Counted from the stretch's first letter, positions 25,590 to 37,308 are shown. The stretch: DNA of 64,000 bases from Mycobacterium sp. E796 (GCF_001672815.1 NZ_LZKK01000257.1:1-64000), one strand, 5' to 3'. The notes: generated from the sequence alone by a model not told the origin. A program made the numbers and translations.

Positions 25590-26324
25590 GTGTCGGACGC
25601 CGAACAAGCCAAACCACGTCGACGCCGGGGGCGGCGTCGGCGTCGTAGCGCGGCTGGCGCGGCCGAAACCCCCAAGGATCCCCAGACGAACGGCGACTCG
25701 TCGCCCTCCAAATCCCGGCGGTCCCGGCCCTCCCGCGGCGTTCCCGATCGACTCAAGACCGTCCACGAAACCTCCGCCGGCGGTCTCGTCATCGACGGAA
25801 TCGACGGGCCGCGCGACGAGCAGGTCGCGGCGCTGATCGGCCGCGTCGATCGGCGCGGACGGATGCTGTGGTCGCTGCCCAAAGGACATATAGAGATGGG
25901 CGAGACCGCGGAACAGACCGCCATCCGCGAAGTCGCCGAGGAAACGGGTATTCGCGGCAGCGTGCTCGCCGCGCTGGGACGCATCGACTACTGGTTCGTC
26001 ACCGACGGCCGCCGGGTGCACAAGACCGTGCACCACTATTTGATGCGCTTCTCCGGCGGCGAGCTCTCCGACGAGGACCTTGAAGTCGCCGAGGTGGCGT
26101 GGGTGCCGATCGGCGAGCTGCCATCCCGGTTGGCCTACGCCGACGAGCGCCGCCTGGCCCAGGTCGCCGACGAGCTGATCGACAAGCTGCAGAGCGACGG
26201 CCCGTCCGCGCTTCCGCCGCTGCCGCCGAGCTCACCGCGTCGACGCCCGCAAACGCATTCACGGACCCGGCATTCCGACAAGCCCGTGGCGGGCCGGAAG
26301 AACGGTCACGGGCCAGGGCCGTGA
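25590..26324 (+). CDS. mutT4: Nudix hydrolase MutT4
   Basis: A Nudix-family pyrophosphohydrolase of 244 residues. A basic, low-complexity N-terminus ([10 protein letters not shown]) precedes the Nudix domain, and the Nudix box is visible as G(18)[24 protein letters not shown] sequence near residue 100. The start is a GTG at 25590 (VSDAEQAK), by similarity to the M. tuberculosis protein; an in-frame ATG 21 bases upstream is weaker. The stop overlaps the GTG of the next gene (GTGA), the first of several coupled junctions in this operon. The exact substrate is not known from sequence. Confidence 0.9.
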   Translation: MSDAEQAKPRRRRGRRRRRSAAGAAETPKDPQTNGDSSPSKSRRSRPSRGVPDRLKTVHETSAGGLVIDGIDGPRDEQVAALIGRVDRRGRMLWSLPKGHIEMGETAEQTAIREVAEETGIRGSVLAALGRIDYWFVTDGRRVHKTVHHYLMRFSGGELSDEDLEVAEVAWVPIGELPSRLAYADERRLAQVADELIDKLQSDGPSALPPLPPSSPRRRPQTHSRTRHSDKPVAGRKNGHGPGP

Positions 26325-28708
26325 CGGCTCTCCGACTCTGCTGGGCCGGCTTCGTGCGCCTCGCCGCCGTGGTTAGCATCGTGGCCGGTTTTGCGGTGCT
26401 CGCCGGGCCCACCCCGCGCGCGGACGCGGGCGAACCCGGGGAGACGCCGTTCGTCCGGGTCCGGATCGACCAGGTGACCCCGGACGTGGTCACCACGACA
26501 AGCCCACCCGTCGTCACCGTCAGCGGCATGGTGACCAACATCGGTGACCGCCCGGTCCGCGACGTCATGGTCCGGCTGGAGCACGCGCCGGCGGTCAACG
26601 ACTCCGCGTCGCTGCGCACCTCGCTGGACGGCAGCACCGACCAGTACCAGCCGGCCGCCGACTTCCTCACGGTGGCCCCCGAACTGCAGCGCGGCCAGGA
26701 AGTGAGCTTCACCCTGTCGGCCCCACTGCGCGCGTTGACCAAGCCGTCTTTGGCGATGGAGAAGCCCGGCATCTACCCCGTCCTGGTCAACGTCAACGGG
26801 ACACCCGACTACGGCGCCCCGGCCCGCCTCGACAACGCCCGGTTCCTGCTGCCCGTCGTCGGCGTGCCGCCCGATCACGCCGACGACGTCAATTCCGCCG
26901 TCGCGCCCGACACCTCCAAACCCGTATGGATCACTATGCTGTGGCCGCTCGCCGATCGGCCGCGGCTGTCCCCCGGCGTGCCCGGTGGCACGATTCCGGT
27001 CCGGTTGGTCGACGACGACTTGGCCACCTCTTTGGCGACCGGCGGGCGACTGGACATCCTGCTCGCCGCCGCGGAGGTCGCCACCAGCCACGACGTGGAC
27101 CCGGACGGCGCCGTTAGCCATGCGCTGTGCCTGGCGGTCGACCCGGACCTGCTGGTCACCGTCAACGCGATGACGGCGGGCTATGTGGTCTCCAATTCGC
27201 CCGACGGGCCCGCCCAGCTGCCGGGCACCCCAACGCATCCGGGCACCGGCCAGGCCGCCGCGACCGAGTGGCTGAACCGGCTGCGCGCCCTGTCCCACCG
27301 CACCTGCGTGGCGCCGCTGCCCTACGCCCAGGCCGACCTCGACGCCCTGCAACGCGTCAACGACCCCGGGCTGAGCGATGCCGCCACCAACAGCGTCGGC
27401 GGAATCGTCGACCGCATCCTCGACGTGCCCTCCACCCGCGGGGCCACGCTGCTGCCCGACGGCCCGTTGACCGGCCGAACCGTCAGCCTGCTCAGCGCCA
27501 ACGACAGCACGGTCGCGATTGCCGCCGGCGAGTTGTCCGCCCAGGACTCGACAACCGACAACCCGGCCGGCGTCGACACCGCGCCCCGGCGGTTGTCCCC
27601 CCAGGTGGTGGTCGCGCCGTTTGACCCGGCCGTCGGCGCCGCGCTCGCCGGCGCGGGGAACAACCCGATCGCCCCCACCTACCTCGACTCCTCGCTGACC
27701 GTCCGCCTTTCGCACGACTCCAACACGGCCCGGCGCCAGGACGCGTTGGGCTCGATCTTCTGGCACGCGCTGCAGCGCGATGCGGCGCCGCGCACCCAGC
27801 TGCTGGTGCCGCCGGCGACGTGGAACCTGCAGGCCGACGACGCGCAGGTGATCCTGACCGCGCTCGCCACCAGCATCCGGTCCGGCCTGGCGGTGCCGCG
27901 GCCGCTGCCCGCCGTCGTCGCCGAGGCCGCGGCCCGCACCGAGCAGCCCGAGCAGGCCGCCGACGACGGCTCCGCGCGTGGCCGATTCACCGACGACGTC
28001 ACCGCCAGCATCGCCGCCCAAGTCGGCCGGCTGTGGGGCCTGACCTCCGCGCTGAGCACCGACGAACGCACCGGCCTGACCGGCATCCAGTACACCGCGC
28101 CCCTGCGCGAGGACATGCTGCGCGCGTTGAGCCAATCCGAACCGCCCGACACCCGCAACGGGCTCGCCCAGCAGCGCCTGGCGGTGGTCGGCAAGACCAT
28201 CGACGACTTGTTCGGTGCGGTCACGATCGTGAACCCGGGCGGCTCCTACACCTTGGCCACCGAGCACAGCCCGCTGCCGCTGGCGCTGCACAACGGCCTC
28301 GCGGTCCCCATCCGGGTGCGGCTGCAGGTCGACGCCCCGCCGGGCATGACGGTGACCGACGTCGGCCAGATCGAGCTACCGCCGGGCTACCTGCCGCTCC
28401 GGGTGCCGATCGAGGTGAACTTCACCCAGCGCGTCGCGGTCGATGTGACGCTGCGAACCCCCGACGGCATGCGGCTGGGGGAGCCGGTTCGGTTGTCGGT
28501 GCATTCCAACGCGTACGGCAAGGTGCTGTTCGCGATCACGCTCAGCGCGGCGGCGGTGCTGGTCCTGCTGGCCGGTCGCCGGCTGTGGCACCGGTTCCGC
28601 GGCCAGCCCGACCGCGCCGACCTGGACCGCCCCGACCCGCCGCATCCCAGATCCGCCGACCTGCACGACGAGATCGACGATCGGGTCGAGCACAAACCGC
28701 GAGTATGA
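26321..28708 (+). CDS. Large secreted/membrane protein Rv3909-like
   Basis: A 795-residue protein with a hydrophobic N-terminal signal ([15 protein letters not shown] near 15-29) and one membrane segment near 735-757 ([15 protein letters not shown]), with a charged cytosolic tail. The domain between is extracytoplasmic. DUF6049 is the family name I associate with these actinobacterial proteins encoded just before mviN. The GTG start lies in the mutT4 stop, and its own stop overlaps the ATG of mviN (ATGA). An open frame upstream to 26099 is a shadow of mutT4. The constant link with mviN suggests a role in cell-wall synthesis (inference). Confidence 0.85.
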   Translation: MTALRLCWAGFVRLAAVVSIVAGFAVLAGPTPRADAGEPGETPFVRVRIDQVTPDVVTTTSPPVVTVSGMVTNIGDRPVRDVMVRLEHAPAVNDSASLRTSLDGSTDQYQPAADFLTVAPELQRGQEVSFTLSAPLRALTKPSLAMEKPGIYPVLVNVNGTPDYGAPARLDNARFLLPVVGVPPDHADDVNSAVAPDTSKPVWITMLWPLADRPRLSPGVPGGTIPVRLVDDDLATSLATGGRLDILLAAAEVATSHDVDPDGAVSHALCLAVDPDLLVTVNAMTAGYVVSNSPDGPAQLPGTPTHPGTGQAAATEWLNRLRALSHRTCVAPLPYAQADLDALQRVNDPGLSDAATNSVGGIVDRILDVPSTRGATLLPDGPLTGRTVSLLSANDSTVAIAAGELSAQDSTTDNPAGVDTAPRRLSPQVVVAPFDPAVGAALAGAGNNPIAPTYLDSSLTVRLSHDSNTARRQDALGSIFWHALQRDAAPRTQLLVPPATWNLQADDAQVILTALATSIRSGLAVPRPLPAVVAEAAARTEQPEQAADDGSARGRFTDDVTASIAAQVGRLWGLTSALSTDERTGLTGIQYTAPLREDMLRALSQSEPPDTRNGLAQQRLAVVGKTIDDLFGAVTIVNPGGSYTLATEHSPLPLALHNGLAVPIRVRLQVDAPPGMTVTDVGQIELPPGYLPLRVPIEVNFTQRVAVDVTLRTPDGMRLGEPVRLSVHSNAYGKVLFAITLSAAAVLVLLAGRRLWHRFRGQPDRADLDRPDPPHPRSADLHDEIDDRVEHKPRV

Positions 28709-31700
28709 GCCCCGCCTCCCGGCGGACACATCAACGGCCGCCACCACAGCGCCTGCCGGCGGGGCCACGTCACGCCCGCCCGGGCCCACCGACCGGTCCC
28801 CTGCCGCCGGTGCCCGAGCTCGCCCGGCGCCGACCCGAGCTGTCCGACGCCGCGCTGGTCTCGCGGTCGTGGGCGATGGCGTTCGCGACGCTGATCAGCC
28901 GCCTCACCGGCTTCGCCCGGATAGTCCTGCTGGCCGCGATCCTGGGTGCGGCGCTGTCCAGCGCCTTCTCGGTGGCCAACCAGCTGCCGAACCAGATAGC
29001 CGCGCTGGTACTCGAGGCGACGTTCACCGCGATCTTCGTGCCGGTGCTTGCCCGCGCTGAGCAAGGCGACCCCGACGGCGGCGCGGCGTTCGTGCGGCGC
29101 CTGGTCACACTGACGACGGCGATGCTGCTGGTCGTCACCGCGCTGTCGGTGGTGGCCGCGCCCCTGCTGGCGCGCCTGATGCTGGGCCGCTCCCCGCAGG
29201 TCAACGAGCCACTGACCACCGCCTTCGCCTACCTGCTGCTGCCGCAGGTGCTCGCCTACGGGCTGACCTCGGTGTTTATGGCGATCCTGAACACCCGCAA
29301 CGTGTTCGGGCCGACGGCGTGGGCACCCGTCGTCAACAACGTGGTCGCGCTGGTCACCCTCGGCGTGTACCTGGCGGTACCTGGTGAGCTGTCCGTCGAC
29401 CCCGTTCGGATGGGCAACGCCAAGCTGCTGGTGCTCGGCATCGGCACCACGCTGGGCGTGTTCGCGCAGACGGCCGTCCTGCTGATCGCCCTGCGTCGCC
29501 AGCACGTGAGCCTGCGCCCGCTGTGGGGAATCGACAAGCGCCTCAAGACCTTTGGCACGATGGCCGCCGCGATGGGGCTCTACGTGCTGATCAGTCAACT
29601 AGGGCTGGTAGTCGCCAACCAGATCGCGAGCACCGCGGCCGCCTCGGGCCCGGTGATCTACAACTACACCTGGCTGGTCCTCATGCTGCCCTACGGGATG
29701 ATCGGCGTGACCGTGCTGACCGTGGTGATGCCGCGGTTGAGTCGCAACGCCGCCGCAGATGACACCGAGGCGGTGCTGGCCGACCTGTCGCTGGCGACCC
29801 GCCTGACGCTCGTCACGCTGATCCCGATCGTGGCGTTCATGACCGTGGGCGGCCCGGCGATCGGCAGCGCGCTGTTCGCCTACGGGCATTTCGGGGAGGT
29901 CGACGCCGGCTACCTGGGCGCCGCGATCGCGTTGTCGGCGTTCACGCTGATCCCCTACGGCCTGGTGCTGCTGCAGCTGCGCGTCTTCTATGCGCGCGAG
30001 CAACCGTGGACGCCGATCGTGCTCATCCTCGTCATCACCGCCGTCAAGATCGTCGGCTCGGTGCTGGCGCCCCATCTGACCCATGACCCCAAGCTGGTGG
30101 CCGGCTTCCTCGGCCTGGCCAACGGCATCGGCTTCCTGGCCGGCGCGATCGTCGGCTACTACCTGCTGCGACGGGCGCTGCTGCCCAAGGGCGGCCACCT
30201 GATCGACGTCGGGGCGGTGCGGACAATCCTCGTGACGATCGTCGCGTCGATGCTGGCCGGCCTCGTCGCGCATGTGGCCGATCGACTGCTCGGGCTCGCC
30301 CGGCTGACGGCCCACGGCGGCGCGGGCTCGCTGCTGCGGCTTTTGATCCTCGCGATGATCATGTTGCCGATCATGGCCGCGGTGATGGTCCGTGCGCGGG
30401 TGCCCGAAGCGCAGGCGGCGATTGACGCGCTCAGGCGCCGCTTTTCGGGCCGCGGCCCGCGCATCGCGGTAGCTTCACGCAAATCGGCCGGGCAACAGGG
30501 ATCGTCTCGGCCGGGCCACGTCACGTACCCTGAGCAGAGGAATTCGTCCCCGCCGGGGGGAAGTGCGGTCCAGGAGCCGATCCGGCGCAGGCCTCCGGAG
30601 CGGGTAGCCAGCGCCCGAGTAGCGAAAGGACCGGAGGTGACCGACCGCCCATTGGAGAGCGCATCTAGCGCTGGATCCGATTTGGGGTCAGGCGCCGAGA
30701 ATCCGCGCCCTGTCGCCGACGACTTCCAGCCCGACATTCCGCCCGGGCCGGCCCATGAACGGCCGGCGCCGCGCCCCACCGACCGTCTAAACGGCGACCT
30801 GTCGGTCGACACCGCCGGTGGAGCCGGGGACGACGTCCACCTCGTCCCGGGGGCACGCATCGCCGGGGGCCGGTATCGGCTGCTGGTCTTCCACGGCGGC
30901 GCCCCCCCGCTGCAGTTCTGGCAGGCGCTGGATACCAAGCTGGACCGGCAGGTGGCGCTGACCTTCGTCGATCCGGACGGAGCCCTGCCCCGCGAGGTGC
31001 TGCAGGACATCTTGTCCCGAACCCTGCGGCTGAGCCGGATCGACAAGCCCGGTATCGCCCGTGTGCTCGACGTGGTCCACACCGGCTCCGGCGGCCTGGT
31101 CGTCTCGGAGTGGATCCGCGGCGGATCGCTGCAGGAGGTGGCCGACACCGCACCGTCGCCCATCGGCGCCGTTCGCGCGATGCAATCGCTGGCCGCCGCG
31201 GCGGACGCCGCACACCGCGCCGGGGTCGCGCTGTCGATCGACCACCCCAGTCGGGTGCGCGTCAGCATCGAGGGCGACGTGGTGCTGGCCTACCCCGCGA
31301 CCATGCCCGACGGCAACCCGCAACAGGACATCCGCGGAATCGGCGCCGCCCTGTATGCGCTACTGGTCAATCGGTGGCCGCTGCCGGAGTCCGGGGTGCG
31401 CAGCGGGCTGGCGCCGGCCGAGCGTGATTCCACGGGCAATCCCGTCGAACCCATGGTGATCGACCGCGAGATCCCGTTCCAGGTATCCGCGGTCGCGGTG
31501 CGGGCGGTTCAAGAGGATGGCGGAATCCGAAGCGCCTCAACCCTTTTGAACTTGCTCCAGCAGGCGACGGCGGTGGCCGATCGCACCGAGGTGCTCGGCC
31601 CGATCGATGATTCTCCCGCGCTGCCTCCCACCACCCGGTTGTCCACCGGCCGTGAGTACGCGACCTTCGCGCGCCGGCGCCGCAACGTGTTGATCGGCGT

Positions 31701-32316
31701 CGGGGCCGCCGTCGCCGTCATCGTGGTGGCCTTGCTGGTGCTGGCGTCGGTGGTGAGCAAGATCTTCGGCAACGTCGGCGGCGGCCTGAACAAAGACGAG
31801 CTCGGGCTCAACGGCCCGTCGTCGTCCGCGGCGTCGTCGTCTGCTCCCAATTCCGCGGCCGCCGGCAGCGTCGTCAAACCCACCAAGGCGACGGTCTACT
31901 CCCCCGACGGAGACGCCGACAACCCCGGCCAGGCCGGGCAGGCGATCGACGGTGACCCCTCGACCGCCTGGTCCACCGAGGTCTACACGGACGCCGTCCC
32001 GTTCCCCTCCTTCAAGCAGGGCGAAGGGCTGATGCTGCAGCTGCCCAACCCCACCGTGATCGGTCAGGTCACCATCGACACACCGAGCAGCGGCACCAAG
32101 GTCGAGATTCGCTCGGCCTCGACTGCGTCGCCGTCCAAGCTCGAAGACACCACCGTGCTGGCTCCAGCGTTCGCGCTCAAGCCCGGTCACAATGTGATCC
32201 CCGTCCGGGGCGGTTCGGCGACGTCGAACGTGCTGGTGTGGATCTCCACGCTGGGAACCACCAACGGCAAGAGCCAGGCTAGCTTCTCGGAAGTCACGGT
32301 CCAGGCAGCCTCCTGA
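28705..32316 (+). CDS. mviN: MviN/MurJ lipid II flippase with pseudokinase and extracellular domain
   Basis: The 1203-residue protein has three parts. Residues 50-590 are the MurJ-type transporter, with about 14 membrane spans, which moves lipid II across the inner membrane. Residues 713-898 form a kinase-like domain (GGRYRLLVFHGG, then a degenerate core without the HRD and DFG motifs). One span at 993-1016 leads to an extracellular discoidin/NPCBM-like beta domain (DNPGQAGQAIDGDPSTAWSTE). In M. tuberculosis the pseudokinase is phosphorylated by PknB and binds FhaA. The start is the ATG in the Rv3909 stop. Confidence 0.93.
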   Translation: MSPASRRTHQRPPPQRLPAGPRHARPGPPTGPLPPVPELARRRPELSDAALVSRSWAMAFATLISRLTGFARIVLLAAILGAALSSAFSVANQLPNQIAALVLEATFTAIFVPVLARAEQGDPDGGAAFVRRLVTLTTAMLLVVTALSVVAAPLLARLMLGRSPQVNEPLTTAFAYLLLPQVLAYGLTSVFMAILNTRNVFGPTAWAPVVNNVVALVTLGVYLAVPGELSVDPVRMGNAKLLVLGIGTTLGVFAQTAVLLIALRRQHVSLRPLWGIDKRLKTFGTMAAAMGLYVLISQLGLVVANQIASTAAASGPVIYNYTWLVLMLPYGMIGVTVLTVVMPRLSRNAAADDTEAVLADLSLATRLTLVTLIPIVAFMTVGGPAIGSALFAYGHFGEVDAGYLGAAIALSAFTLIPYGLVLLQLRVFYAREQPWTPIVLILVITAVKIVGSVLAPHLTHDPKLVAGFLGLANGIGFLAGAIVGYYLLRRALLPKGGHLIDVGAVRTILVTIVASMLAGLVAHVADRLLGLARLTAHGGAGSLLRLLILAMIMLPIMAAVMVRARVPEAQAAIDALRRRFSGRGPRIAVASRKSAGQQGSSRPGHVTYPEQRNSSPPGGSAVQEPIRRRPPERVASARVAKGPEVTDRPLESASSAGSDLGSGAENPRPVADDFQPDIPPGPAHERPAPRPTDRLNGDLSVDTAGGAGDDVHLVPGARIAGGRYRLLVFHGGAPPLQFWQALDTKLDRQVALTFVDPDGALPREVLQDILSRTLRLSRIDKPGIARVLDVVHTGSGGLVVSEWIRGGSLQEVADTAPSPIGAVRAMQSLAAAADAAHRAGVALSIDHPSRVRVSIEGDVVLAYPATMPDGNPQQDIRGIGAALYALLVNRWPLPESGVRSGLAPAERDSTGNPVEPMVIDREIPFQVSAVAVRAVQEDGGIRSASTLLNLLQQATAVADRTEVLGPIDDSPALPPTTRLSTGREYATFARRRRNVLIGVGAAVAVIVVALLVLASVVSKIFGNVGGGLNKDELGLNGPSSSAASSSAPNSAAAGSVVKPTKATVYSPDGDADNPGQAGQAIDGDPSTAWSTEVYTDAVPFPSFKQGEGLMLQLPNPTVIGQVTIDTPSSGTKVEIRSASTASPSKLEDTTVLAPAFALKPGHNVIPVRGGSATSNVLVWISTLGTTNGKSQASFSEVTVQAAS

Positions 32317-32389
32317 CGGAGATCGCGGGCGCCCACAGCCCCCACATTGGTGAAGTGCCGCGCGACCACTGATTGGTTAGTGTCCGGCC

Positions 32390-33001
32390 GTGGGTCTCGG
32401 GGGGAACAGCGAGTGCGAACGCAGCGACGCCGAACTGCTCGCGGCCCACGTCGCCGGCGACCGCTACGCGTTCGCCGAGTTGTTCCATCGTCACCACCGC
32501 CAGCTGCACCGGCTGGCCCGGCTGACCACCCGCACCCGCGAGGACGCGGAGGACGCGCTGCAGGACGCCATGCTCTCGGCACATCGCGGGGCGGGATCGT
32601 TCCGGCACGACGCGGCCGTCGGCAGCTGGCTGCACCGCATCGTGGTCAACGCGTGCCTGGACCGGCTGCGCCGCACCAAGGCCCACCCGACGGCGCCGCT
32701 CGAGGACGTGCACCCGGTTGCCGATCGCACCGCGCAGGTCGAGACGGCGATCGTGGTGCAACGGGCCCTGATGCGCCTTCCCGTCGAGCAGCGGGCGGCG
32801 GTGGTGGCCGTCGACATGCAGGGCTATTCCGTCGCCGACACCGCCGCACTGCTGGGCGTCGCCGAGGGCACCGTCAAGAGCCGGTGTTCGCGCGCCCGGG
32901 TCCGCCTCGCCCAGCTGCTTGGTTACCTTGACACCGGTCCCGACGCGGGCCCACCGATGGCCGTCAGGCAGCGCATGACGGACACTGGGGCGGATGGGTG
33001 A
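32390..33001 (+). CDS. sigM: ECF sigma factor SigM
   Basis: An ECF-family RNA polymerase sigma factor of 203 residues. Region 2 (FAELFHRHHRQLHRLARL, then EDAEDALQDAML) and region 4 (LPVEQRAAVVAVDMQGYSVADTAALLGVAEGTVKS, helix-turn-helix) are both clear. The GTG start at 32390 gives MGLGGNSECERSD. The end overlaps the anti-sigma gene by 8 bases, the usual coupling of sigma and anti-sigma. In M. tuberculosis SigM controls a small set of ESX-related genes and surface lipid genes. Confidence 0.92.
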   Translation: MGLGGNSECERSDAELLAAHVAGDRYAFAELFHRHHRQLHRLARLTTRTREDAEDALQDAMLSAHRGAGSFRHDAAVGSWLHRIVVNACLDRLRRTKAHPTAPLEDVHPVADRTAQVETAIVVQRALMRLPVEQRAAVVAVDMQGYSVADTAALLGVAEGTVKSRCSRARVRLAQLLGYLDTGPDAGPPMAVRQRMTDTGADG

Positions 33002-33725
33002 ACCCGACGACGAAACCGCCGAGCCGCCCCTGACCGTCGAGCTGCTGGCCGACCTTCAGGCCGGCCTGCTCGACGACGACGCCGCGGCCCGCGTGCGTAA
33101 ACGCGTCCGCGAAGACCCGGAAGCGCAGGACATGCTGCACGCGCTGAACCGGGTGCGCTGCGACGTCGCGACGTTGGGGGCCGATCCGGCGTCCGCGCCG
33201 GAGGTGCCCCTGGAAGTCACCGCGCGCATCTCGGCGGCGTTGCGGTCGGCCGATCAAACCGGTGTCGCACACGCGGCCCGGCCCCATCTGGGGCCCGCGA
33301 GGGTGGTCGCCGGCCTGCTCGGCGTGAGCGCCGTGCTGGCGGCCGTCGGCGTGGGCACGGTGGCGCTGATCAGCGCCCCGGAGCCCGTCCCGAGCACCCC
33401 GGCCACCGCCGAGCACATCACGGTGTCCACGCCGCCGCCGACGATTCCGCTGTCACAGCCCGAGATCCTCGGACTGCTGCACCGCAGCCCGGACTACGGC
33501 CCGCTCGCCGACCCCGGGCTGCGCGCGTCCTGCCTCAGCGGCCTGGGCTACCCGGCGTCCACGCAGGTGCTGGGCGCGCGACCGGTCGACATCAACGCCC
33601 GCCCCGGCGTGCTGCTGGTATTGCCCGGCGACACGCCCGAAAATCTGGCGGTCTTCGCGGTGGCGCCGAATTGCAGCGCCGCCGATACCGGGTTGCTGGC
33701 TAACACGCAGGTCCCGCGGGCCTAG
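32994..33725 (+). CDS. rsmA: Anti-sigma-M factor RsmA
   Basis: A 243-residue membrane-bound anti-sigma factor. The cytosolic part (1-95) would bind SigM. One membrane span at about 104-124 (VVAGLLGVSAVLAAVGVGTVAL) follows, then an extracytoplasmic domain with two cysteines (CLSGLG and NCSAAD). No zinc-binding ZAS motif is seen in the N-terminal part. Its start overlaps the end of sigM. The stop TAG is followed at once by the short GC-rich repeat described separately. Confidence 0.88.
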   Translation: MGEPDDETAEPPLTVELLADLQAGLLDDDAAARVRKRVREDPEAQDMLHALNRVRCDVATLGADPASAPEVPLEVTARISAALRSADQTGVAHAARPHLGPARVVAGLLGVSAVLAAVGVGTVALISAPEPVPSTPATAEHITVSTPPPTIPLSQPEILGLLHRSPDYGPLADPGLRASCLSGLGYPASTQVLGARPVDINARPGVLLVLPGDTPENLAVFAVAPNCSAADTGLLANTQVPRA

Positions 33726-33727
33726 CG

Positions 33728-33755
33728 GCGCGGCGCAGCCGGGCGCAGCGGGTCG
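33728..33755. repeat. Short intergenic repeat, copy A
   Basis: A 28-base sequence starting GCGCGGCGCAGCCGGGCGC just after the rsmA stop. It recurs at 54982-55009 with 2 mismatches, again just after a stop codon (Rv0007). Its first 19 bases are identical in both. Confidence 0.7.
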
Positions 33756-33788
33756 CCGCCACGACACCTAGTGTGGTGCCCGACACCC

Positions 33789-33815
33789 GGGAACACCTAC
33801 GCCTACGCTGGCGTT
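33789..33815 (+). promoter_or_regulatory. SigH-type stress promoter of trxB2-trxC
   Basis: GGGAAC at 33789-33794 and CGTT at 33812-33815 are 17 bases apart, 33 bases before the trxB2 start. This matches the mycobacterial SigH/SigE-like consensus (GGAA and GTT with 16-20 bases between). SigH control of trxB2/trxC under oxidative and heat stress is established in M. tuberculosis. Confidence 0.65.
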
Positions 33816-33839
33816 CGTATGCGTAGCTTCCGCACCTGA

Positions 33840-35206
<1,367 letters not shown>

Positions 35207-35230
35207 CGCCAACCAGTTCGTCACACCACG

Positions 35231-35254
35231 CCCCGGCGCTTAGCCTGGGGTTTT
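35231..35254 (+). terminator. Intrinsic-type terminator after trxC
   Basis: CCCCGGC and GCCTGGGG form a stem with one bulged T and a short loop, followed at once by TTTT. It would separate trxB2-trxC from cwlM. Such T-run terminators are uncommon in mycobacteria. Confidence 0.5.
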
Positions 35255-35338
35255 CCGAAAATTGAGAAGCATCTGCGACAATAGCGCTTAGCCGTTGCCC
35301 GTATTCAGCCTGTCAATTTGTCCCGGAGGGCCTTTGGT

Positions 35339-36559
35339 ATGTCGAGTCAGCGCCGTGAATACGGCGACGCGCTGCGCTGTGGTGACTGCAGCGCAGCCGT
35401 GACCGAAATCCGGGCGACGCTGGCCGCGCTAGGGCTGCTGGACAATCCCGACGAAGACATGACTACGGGGCGACACGTGGCCCTGGAAGTCTTCGATGCC
35501 CACCTTGATCAGGCGGTGCGTGCCTTCCAGCAGAACCGCGGATTGCTGGTGGACGGCATCGTCGGCGAAGCGACCTACCGTGCGCTGAAGGAGGCCTCGT
35601 ACCGGCTGGGAGCGCGCACGCTGTATCACCAGTTCGGCGCACCGCTTTACGGCGACGACGTCGCGACCCTACAGGCGCGGCTACAAGACCTCGGTTTCTA
35701 CACCGGCCTGGTGGACGGGCACTTCGGCCTGCAGACCCACAACGCTTTGATGTCGTACCAGCGCGAATACGGGCTCGCCGCCGACGGCATCTGCGGCCCG
35801 GAAACCTTGCGCTCGTTGTACTTTCTCAGTTCCCGCGTCAGCGGCGGGTCCCCGCATGCCATTCGCGAGGAAGAGCTGGTCCGCCGCTCCGGGCCCAAAC
35901 TGTCGGGCAAGCGCATCATCATCGATCCGGGCCGCGGCGGCGCGGACCACGGCGCCATCATGCAGGGCCCGGCCGGCCCGATCAGCGAAGCAGATGTGCT
36001 GTGGGACTTGGCAAGTCGGCTCGAGGGCCGGATGACCGCCATCGGCATGGAGACGTTCCTGTCACGGCCGACCAATCGCAGCCCGTCGGATGCCGAACGC
36101 GCGGCTACCGCCAACAACGTCGGCGCCGACCTCATGATCAGCCTGCGCTGCGAATCCCAGACCAGCCCGTCGGCCAACGGCGTGGCCTCCTTTCACTTCG
36201 GCAACTCGCATGGTTCCGTCTCCACGATCGGACGCAACCTTGCCGACTTCATTCAGCGAGAAGTGGTGGCCCGCACCGGTTTACGGGATTGCCGCACGCA
36301 TGGCCGGACGTGGGATCTGCTGCGGCTCACCCGGATGCCCACCGTCCAGGTCGACGTCGGCTACATCACCAACCCGCGCGACCGCGCGATGCTGATCTCC
36401 ACGCAGACCCGCGACGCCATCGCCGAGGGCATCCTGGCCGCGGTCAAGCGGCTCTACCTGCTCGGCAAGAACGACCGTCCCACCGGCACCTTCACCTTCG
36501 CCGAGCTGCTGGCTCACGAACTGTCGGTGGAACGGGCCTCCCGGCTGGGCGGTTCCTAG
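35339..36559 (+). CDS. cwlM: CwlM, amidase-like regulator of peptidoglycan synthesis
   Basis: The 406-residue protein has two peptidoglycan-binding-like modules (about 10-90 and 100-165) and an amidase_3-like domain (190-395). The zinc-ligand histidine of the usual DPGHGG is replaced by arginine (R199 in DPGRGG), so hydrolysis is unlikely. In M. tuberculosis CwlM is a cytosolic PknB substrate that stimulates MurA. The ATG at 35339 follows CGGAGGG and gives the same length as the H37Rv protein; the frame is open to 35318. Its end overlaps the convergent gene by 4 bases. Confidence 0.92.
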   Translation: MSSQRREYGDALRCGDCSAAVTEIRATLAALGLLDNPDEDMTTGRHVALEVFDAHLDQAVRAFQQNRGLLVDGIVGEATYRALKEASYRLGARTLYHQFGAPLYGDDVATLQARLQDLGFYTGLVDGHFGLQTHNALMSYQREYGLAADGICGPETLRSLYFLSSRVSGGSPHAIREEELVRRSGPKLSGKRIIIDPGRGGADHGAIMQGPAGPISEADVLWDLASRLEGRMTAIGMETFLSRPTNRSPSDAERAATANNVGADLMISLRCESQTSPSANGVASFHFGNSHGSVSTIGRNLADFIQREVVARTGLRDCRTHGRTWDLLRLTRMPTVQVDVGYITNPRDRAMLISTQTRDAIAEGILAAVKRLYLLGKNDRPTGTFTFAELLAHELSVERASRLGGS

Positions 36560-37308
36560 CCGCTCTCGTTGGCCCGCAGCGTATTTCCGGCGGCGGAAGA
36601 ACCAGCACCCACCGGTTCTTCCAGTTGGGCCAGCAGGCGCTCCAGCGCCGCCTCGACCTCGGCCTTCCAGCCGAGTCCCTTGTCCAATTCCAGCCGCAGC
36701 CGCGGGAAGTACCTGTGCGGCGCCACCACAACGAATCCCACGTCCTTCAAGAATTCGGCGTCGATCATGCAGTGGTCGACCGAGCAGTCGCCGAGCGCCT
36801 CCAGCACCGGCCGGACATCGGGGTCCACCAACCGCGGATCCTGTAGCTCGGACGCCTCCGATGTGCGACCGAAAGCTTCCAAAGCCCGGACGCCGCGCCG
36901 GACAAGCTCGTCGACGACCCGGGCGATGAGCCCATGCGGCAGATCGTCGGCGGCTTGGCCCGGCTCGATGTTCATCGACGTCAGCAACACCGCATCGGCG
37001 GACACCGGGGCGGTGGGAAACCGTTGCGCCCGCGGCACCGCGCGTGGCGGGGCGTAGAGGACATACCCCAGGCACGGCGGCTCGGAGTGGCTGCGTTCGT
37101 CGTCGGGAATCGCGGTCGCGACCAGTCCGCACGAACCCCACTCCAACATCACCATCGACAGCCACGCCTCTTTTTCGAATTCGGGGTCGGCGAGGTGGTC
37201 CTGGTTACCGAGGGTCGCCGGGTCGACCTCCCAGAACACGCAGCGGCGCGCATGCTTGGGAAGCTGCTCGAAAGCCTCGAGCCGAAGCGGCGTGATTCGA
37301 GCGGACAC
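36556..37308 (-). CDS. GNAT-like conserved hypothetical protein (Rv3916c-like)
   Basis: A 250-residue protein starting MSARITPLRLEAFEQLPKHARRC. A middle region with beta strands (CLGYVLYAPP, AVLLTSMNIEP) and the later DLPHGLIARVVDELVRRGVRALEAFG resembles a GNAT acetyltransferase fold, but I cannot show the acetyl-CoA-binding Q/RxxGxG/A motif. It is encoded downstream of parB after 275 bases and ends convergent with cwlM. The substrate is unknown. Confidence 0.75.
   Translation of the reverse strand: MSARITPLRLEAFEQLPKHARRCVFWEVDPATLGNQDHLADPEFEKEAWLSMVMLEWGSCGLVATAIPDDERSHSEPPCLGYVLYAPPRAVPRAQRFPTAPVSADAVLLTSMNIEPGQAADDLPHGLIARVVDELVRRGVRALEAFGRTSEASELQDPRLVDPDVRPVLEALGDCSVDHCMIDAEFLKDVGFVVVAPHRYFPRLRLELDKGLGWKAEVEAALERLLAQLEEPVGAGSSAAGNTLRANESG

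Noticed and set aside
27820..28704. N-terminal extension of MviN to 1498 residues
   Set aside because: It overlaps the whole end of the Rv3909-like gene; the ATGA junction at 28705 and similarity support the shorter protein.
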